This document shows, piece by piece, positions 4,522 to 5,167 of a stretch of 5,167 nucleotides of DNA (its first letter is position 1; every line of letters begins with the position of its first letter). The notes under the pieces are model-generated. The model was not told the origin of the DNA. It did not search any database and saw only the letters and a list, made by a program, of their open reading frames with translations. The DNA comes from Actinomycetota bacterium (GTDB lineage Bacteria > Actinomycetota > Acidimicrobiia > Acidimicrobiales > SZUA-35): assembly GCA_027730885.1 (NCBI GenBank), contig JAQCHM010000258.1, forward strand, positions 1 through 5,167, given 5' to 3'. The position numbers were made by a program, and so were the translations under genes.

Positions 4522-5167
4522 TTACTGCGTGTTGGTGCGTTGACGAAACTCCGGGGCGTCGGAGACAAGGAGGACGAGGTCGCTGCGCGTGAGGCCGTGG
4601 TCGAGCCGATCGAGCCAGTAGGCCAGTCCACCGGGCTCGGGTGGTCGTCCCAGGACGTTGGCGTAGATCCGCTGAAGGAACGTCACGTTGTCGGTGCCCT
4701 GGTAGGTGCCTTGCCACTCTGGGAGGGACGACCAGGTGCGGGAAGCATCGGACAGGCCCATGCCACCGGTCAACCGGGCCATCCAATAGGCGAAGCCCGC
4801 GTCGTCCGGCTGACGTCCGAAGACGGCCCAGTACAGGCGGGCCACGGACCCTACGTTGCCGGTTGAACCGTCCCAACGACCCAGCATCGCTGCCGAGGTG
4901 GGCCCCAGGGGATCGGACGGAGAGCCGGGTCCGACGCAAGGTGGGCTGCCGGCCGTGCCGGTAGCGGTGGCGACGATCTCACTGCCGGCGACGATCATGA
5001 AGTCCATCTGCCCTTTCCCACAGGTGACCGAGGTCATGCAGGAGCCTCGTCGAGCCGGCAGGCGGTAACCGATGGCGTCGAGTCGAGTGATCGTGCCCGC
5101 GGACAGATCGCCCGCCGCGGCGGTCGCGACCTGATGCTCGATGAGGACGCTGATGGAATCGATCGAG
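4522..5167 (-). CDS. DUF4214-repeat protein, 5' end outside window (partial)
   Basis: The visible fragment is 214 codons and stays open to the right edge, with no ATG, GTG or TTG upstream of an internal ATG at 5037-5035. Two DUF4214-type repeats are clear: LYWAVFGRQPDDAGFAYWM around residues 111-129, and IYANVLGRPPEPGGLAYWL around 167-185. Each has the YxxxxGRxPDxxGxxYW pattern, and the second is followed by the usual SDAPEFRQR ending. Before them are a stretch with Cys43, Cys49 and Cys77, and a Gly/Pro/Ser-rich linker (about 70-95). DUF4214 domains are common in secreted or surface proteins of actinobacteria and cyanobacteria; their function is not established. The upstream part is not recognised. 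A start at 5037 is possible, because GAGG stands 7 nt upstream, but it would give no signal peptide, and the Cys pair straddles it; I prefer a longer secreted protein. It ends 20 nt before glnS. Confidence 0.8.
   Translation of the reverse strand, partial: SIDSISVLIEHQVATAAAGDLSAGTITRLDAIGYRLPARRGSCMTSVTCGKGQMDFMIVAGSEIVATATGTAGSPPCVGPGSPSDPLGPTSAAMLGRWDGSTGNVGSVARLYWAVFGRQPDDAGFAYWMARLTGGMGLSDASRTWSSLPEWQGTYQGTDNVTFLQRIYANVLGRPPEPGGLAYWLDRLDHGLTRSDLVLLVSDAPEFRQRTNTQ

Noticed and set aside
2879..4543. A 554-codon open frame on the plus strand opposite glnS
   Set aside because: It mirrors a convincingly identified GlnRS gene. Long antisense open frames are expected in GC-rich coding DNA, and its translation is not recognisable as a known domain.
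1..5167. CRISPR array, tRNA or rRNA gene, insertion sequence
   Set aside because: No spaced direct repeats, no cloverleaf pattern, no transposase frame and no terminal inverted repeats were found on either strand.

Overview
The window is mostly high-GC DNA with the codon use of a GC-rich bacterium. The gene content (a DrrAB-type ABC exporter, a secreted-type protein with DUF4214 repeats, a bacterial GlnRS) would fit a high-GC actinobacterium, perhaps of the Acidimicrobiia/Ilumatobacter type. That placement is inference from gene content only; no rRNA, tRNA or phage marker is present to confirm it.

Layout. Positions 1-104 are GC-rich (68% over bases 1-100) with no supportable gene. Positions about 105-511 are a compositional island: bases 101-200 are 34% GC, and the 103-aa gene at 200-511 is 50% GC. 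The island has its own recognisable promoter, a strong Shine-Dalgarno site and two inverted repeats, so it looks like a recently acquired single-gene unit. A perfect 6-bp hairpin (529-545) separates it from a rightward GC-rich cluster. That cluster holds a Pro/Ala-rich protein with one membrane helix (545-1030), an ABC ATPase (1038-1991) and an ABC-2 permease (1988-2764). The genes are separated by 7 nt and then overlap by 4 nt (ATGA), so they are very probably one operon. The ATPase and permease should form a DrrAB-like exporter of unknown substrate. The first protein may be an unrecognised accessory factor.

A three-copy 14-bp tandem repeat covers the permease stop codon and most of the short gap between convergent genes. 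On the minus strand, glnS (4501-2825) encodes a full-length glutaminyl-tRNA synthetase. It lies 20 nt downstream of the end of a gene for a protein with two DUF4214-type repeats (4522 to beyond the right edge), which enters the window without its 5' end.

Nothing here amounts to a clearly new system. The best leads are the low-GC gene with its operator-like palindromes, and the uncharacterised Pro-rich membrane protein tied to the exporter operon.
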